The position numbers and the translations under genes were made by a program. A stretch of 64,000 nt of DNA, from NCBI RefSeq assembly GCF_910596095.1, contig NC_056548.1:11247151-11311150 (forward strand). Reading direction: 5' to 3'. Shown here one piece after another: positions 61,367 through 64,000 of the stretch. The notes below the pieces were generated by a model. That model made no database searches and was not told the DNA's origin. It saw only the letters and a list, made by a program, of their open reading frames with translations. The stretch comes from Thunnus maccoyii (taxonomy: Eukaryota; Chordata; Actinopteri; Scombriformes; Scombridae). Each line of letters begins with the position of its first letter. The first letter of the stretch is position 1.

Positions 61367-61878
61367 AGTAGCTCTGTAATGTTGTTAGGACATGCTCTCA
61401 TTAATAACCTACACTCTGAGAGTCTTTGCTAGTGGAGCGTGAATCTCCCGTTTGGGGACGAATAGAGGGTATTTCACTGCATGTGTGTGTGTGTGAATGA
61501 ATGAGAGACAGAGAGAGGATAGACAGAATGAAAGAAAACACGACGGGTGGGTGTGCTGTACAAAAAGCATGTTGTTTCCTCCCATTGTTTAATGGTGCTG
61601 GATCAGCTTGCGGTCTGCTGGTCCAATATGTTTTATGTGTACTGTAGGTGGGCGCGTGGATCCGTGCCAGACGTCCTTGAGTCTGACCCTGTTAGGGAAC
61701 CTTGCCTTTGGGCATCCCATGGCCCAGTACTCATTACTGCTGTAGGCACACACACACACGCACACACACACATGCACACACACGTACGTGCACCTATTCA
61801 CACACAAACTCACACCATGCACAGCACAAAGTGGTCATCTCGTGTGCAAACACAGAAATCCAGTTACAGATAGACTGC

Positions 61879-61880
<2 letters not shown>

Positions 61881-61960
<80 letters not shown>
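61881..61960. repeat. GT microsatellite
   Basis: Long GT run interrupted once by ATGTATGT near 61920. Shorter CA/GT runs follow at 62310-62370 and 62720-62755. Confidence 0.95.
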
Positions 61961-61961
<1 letters not shown>

Positions 61962-62722
61962 ATCTATGTTCACTATCTTATAAGGGCTCAGTAAAATAGT
62001 AATTTGTGAGCAGCCGTTCCCTCATTAGGAAAAGTGTCAATGGTTAAACGTGAAAGTTAAGGTAATGCCTGCTGTCAGGCAATTAGGGGAAGTTACAGTA
62101 AGGGGAAGTTACAGGGAGTGAGTGTAAGTCAACAGAAGTATAACAAGGATGTGTGCAGGTGTGCTTGTGTATGTGTGTGTGTGTTACATTTACGCTCTGT
62201 GTGCCACCTCTATCTGTTCCTGCGCTCCATAACGAGCCGACAGGTGTACGAGCCAGCAGGCTGGACACTGACTGATGCAGCGCTAATGCTCAGACATTCT
62301 CTTTCTCCCACACACACACACACACGCCTACACACATACAGACACACACAGACACACACACACACACAGGAGTAATGTATTGTACAATAAGTGTTGTCCA
62401 ACCTCAGCAGTACACTCAGCTTTGGCAGAGAGGCAGAAACAGAAAGGAGGAGGAGGAGGTGGTGGGGGATGAGAGAGGGTGATTAAATAGTCTAGTTAGT
62501 CCACAGAGTGGTTGAGAACATTAAGCGCCGGGCCATTCATCAGTATAACACACACAATACACACACTATGTATACACGCACCCACTCATATTGATTGCAA
62601 AAGTTAAAAATGTCTCTGCTTGGTGAGCCTCACTCAGTGAAATCTCAGAGGATAACAACACACTAACACACACACACACAAATTCCCCAAAATTCCCATA
62701 TGTACATCTACACACACCCACA

Positions 62723-62758
<36 letters not shown>

Positions 62759-64000
62759 CTCTCAAACAGATTAATTTTCCATCACTTACCCGTCCTGTCA
62801 TAAGTGTGAGCACTGGCTCATTAAAACTCTTCAAACTCCCTCCCACATCTCCCTCCTGCACCTCCCCACCCTCCCTCTTTCTCTCTTTCTCATAAACGGA
62901 CAGGACTCCTTACTGCTATAGAGGTGGGGATATATAGAGGAAAAAAAAAAACAACAACAAAAACATGAAAGCCCAGGGAGGATAAGGAGGTAAAGCAGGT
63001 GGGCTGTCAAACAAGAGAAGATGAGGAAATGGAAGAGTAGGAAGAGAAAAAAAATTAGGTGGATTGTCAGAGAATATGACGGAAGGAGCATGAAGGATTT
63101 CTACAAATAGGGTGAGGAATGAGCAGACGGAGGGAAAGGACAAACAGTCAGGGAAAAGGGGGAGAAGAGCAGTAGGATAAGCAGTTGGGATGTTGAATAT
63201 GAGGAAAACAGAAATAGGAAAAAAAGAAAAAGACAAGGAGGAATGGAGGAAAAGGAGAAATAGACTAAAAGAGAGCAGGAGAAGATAAGAAGCAGACAGG
63301 ATGGTGAATAATAGGATGGTTGTAAAGGAAGGGGACATAAAGAAATGATGTATAAGCAGCAAAATGAGGCATTTAGTTGGCAATTAGTAAATGGGATGAA
63401 CTGAGAGGTAAAGGAGAAGAGGCAAGGACATCATCAAAAAGACAAAACAGCAAGGGAGGGAGGGGAAGAGGAGCGATTTATCCTTATGCTCTCAGTAATT
63501 CCCAAATATGAAGTCCCTTGTTATCACTGTTTAGTTTTAATCTTCAGCCTAACAGTCTTTTTCATTATCAGGATAATGCTGGTTATTACCTCTTCATTGG
63601 CAGGAATATTATGATGGATGTGTTCCAATCAGCCCTGGCATTAATACGATCAGCGCGGACATTAGCACAATCAGTCAGCACGCCGCTGATAATAACTCTT
63701 GATTGTTGTGATTCAGTCCCAACGCCACGACAGCCGGAGCTGTGTTTAAGGACCATTAGTTACAGAGAGATGGAGGGAAATAGCAGGGAAGGAAAGAAAG
63801 AGCCCGGGAAGGAAGTAGAGAGAAGAAGGGAAGGAAGGGGGATGTGGTGAAAAATGAGAGCGAAAGTGAGAGTGAAAGGTTGATGGTGAGGAAAAGATGA
63901 TGACAGACAGAAAACAAATTTAGGCTGCATTTACAATTATGTTTGGATCCAATTTCTGGAGAGTTTACTGCTTTAATGTGGTTCATCTGGCCAGACGAGA
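61961..64000. other. Gene-poor right end of the window
   Basis: No gene was found. The region contains several CA/GT runs, a purine-rich stretch (about 62930-63480, mostly A and G on the plus strand) and a non-repetitive segment at 63530-63740. All reading frames here follow from simple-sequence composition. Confidence 0.5.

Noticed and set aside
60112-61379. Reading frames of 248 and 293 codons on the plus strand, and Glu/Lys/Arg-rich frames opposite
   Set aside because: They come from the polypyrimidine tract, which lacks purines and therefore stop codons. Composition is Ser/Leu/Phe/Pro only and there are no domain features.

Overview
The window looks like nuclear DNA of a bony fish, probably a spiny-rayed teleost; this is inferred from gene content and repeats, and the species cannot be told. 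The genes are vertebrate, with short GT-AG exons. Introns and spacers carry typical teleost repeats: palindromic hAT-like MITEs, an L2-type LINE tail, Tc1/mariner remnants and long CA/GT and CT tracts. I see no prokaryotic, phage, retroviral or CRISPR feature, and no tRNA or rRNA gene.

Layout from left to right: (1) the last seven coding exons and long 3'UTR of a single-stranded DNA-binding protein gene, best ssbp4 (+, 783-7300); (2) a complete four-exon ANKRD34-family ankyrin gene (-, 8554-12183); (3) a complete twelve-exon ell gene, RNA polymerase II elongation factor (+, 16119-23728); (4) a complete nine-exon d2hgdh gene, mitochondrial D-2-hydroxyglutarate dehydrogenase (+, 27714-30427); (5) a complete nine-exon type I BMP/activin receptor, best acvr1l/alk8 (-, 32608-40570); (6) a complete nine-exon single-lobe transferrin-like gene, best otomp (otolith matrix protein 1; +, 48499-54501); (7) about 9.5 kb of gene-poor DNA with a 1.37 kb polypyrimidine tract and several microsatellites. 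For the five complete genes I joined exons by hand. Each join keeps frame and gives a protein of a length expected for its family (490, 622, 533, 507 and 375 aa).

The most unusual structure is a tandem duplication of about 5.4-6.4 kb (37608-43995 and 43996-49427). It covers the divergent 5' ends of acvr1l and otomp. Copy A still serves acvr1l and copy B still serves otomp. Between them lie broken leftovers: otomp exons 2-3 without exon 1, and acvr1l exons 1-2 with a wrecked signal-peptide exon and a Cys-to-Tyr change. An old Tc1 remnant is in both copies, while a 1.5 kb repeat is in copy A only, so the events can be ordered.

A second point of interest is the neighbourhood ssbp4 - ANKRD34-like - ell. 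In human, SSBP2, ANKRD34B and ELL2 all lie on 5q, whereas the 19p13 region with SSBP4 and ELL has no ANKRD34 gene that I know of. The ankyrin gene may therefore be a fourth whole-genome-duplication copy, and it has introns where I recall mammalian ANKRD34 coding regions being a single exon. The genes otherwise look like an ordinary vertebrate neighbourhood and not one pathway: transcription (ssbp4, ell), mitochondrial metabolism (d2hgdh), BMP signalling (acvr1l) and biomineral matrix (otomp).
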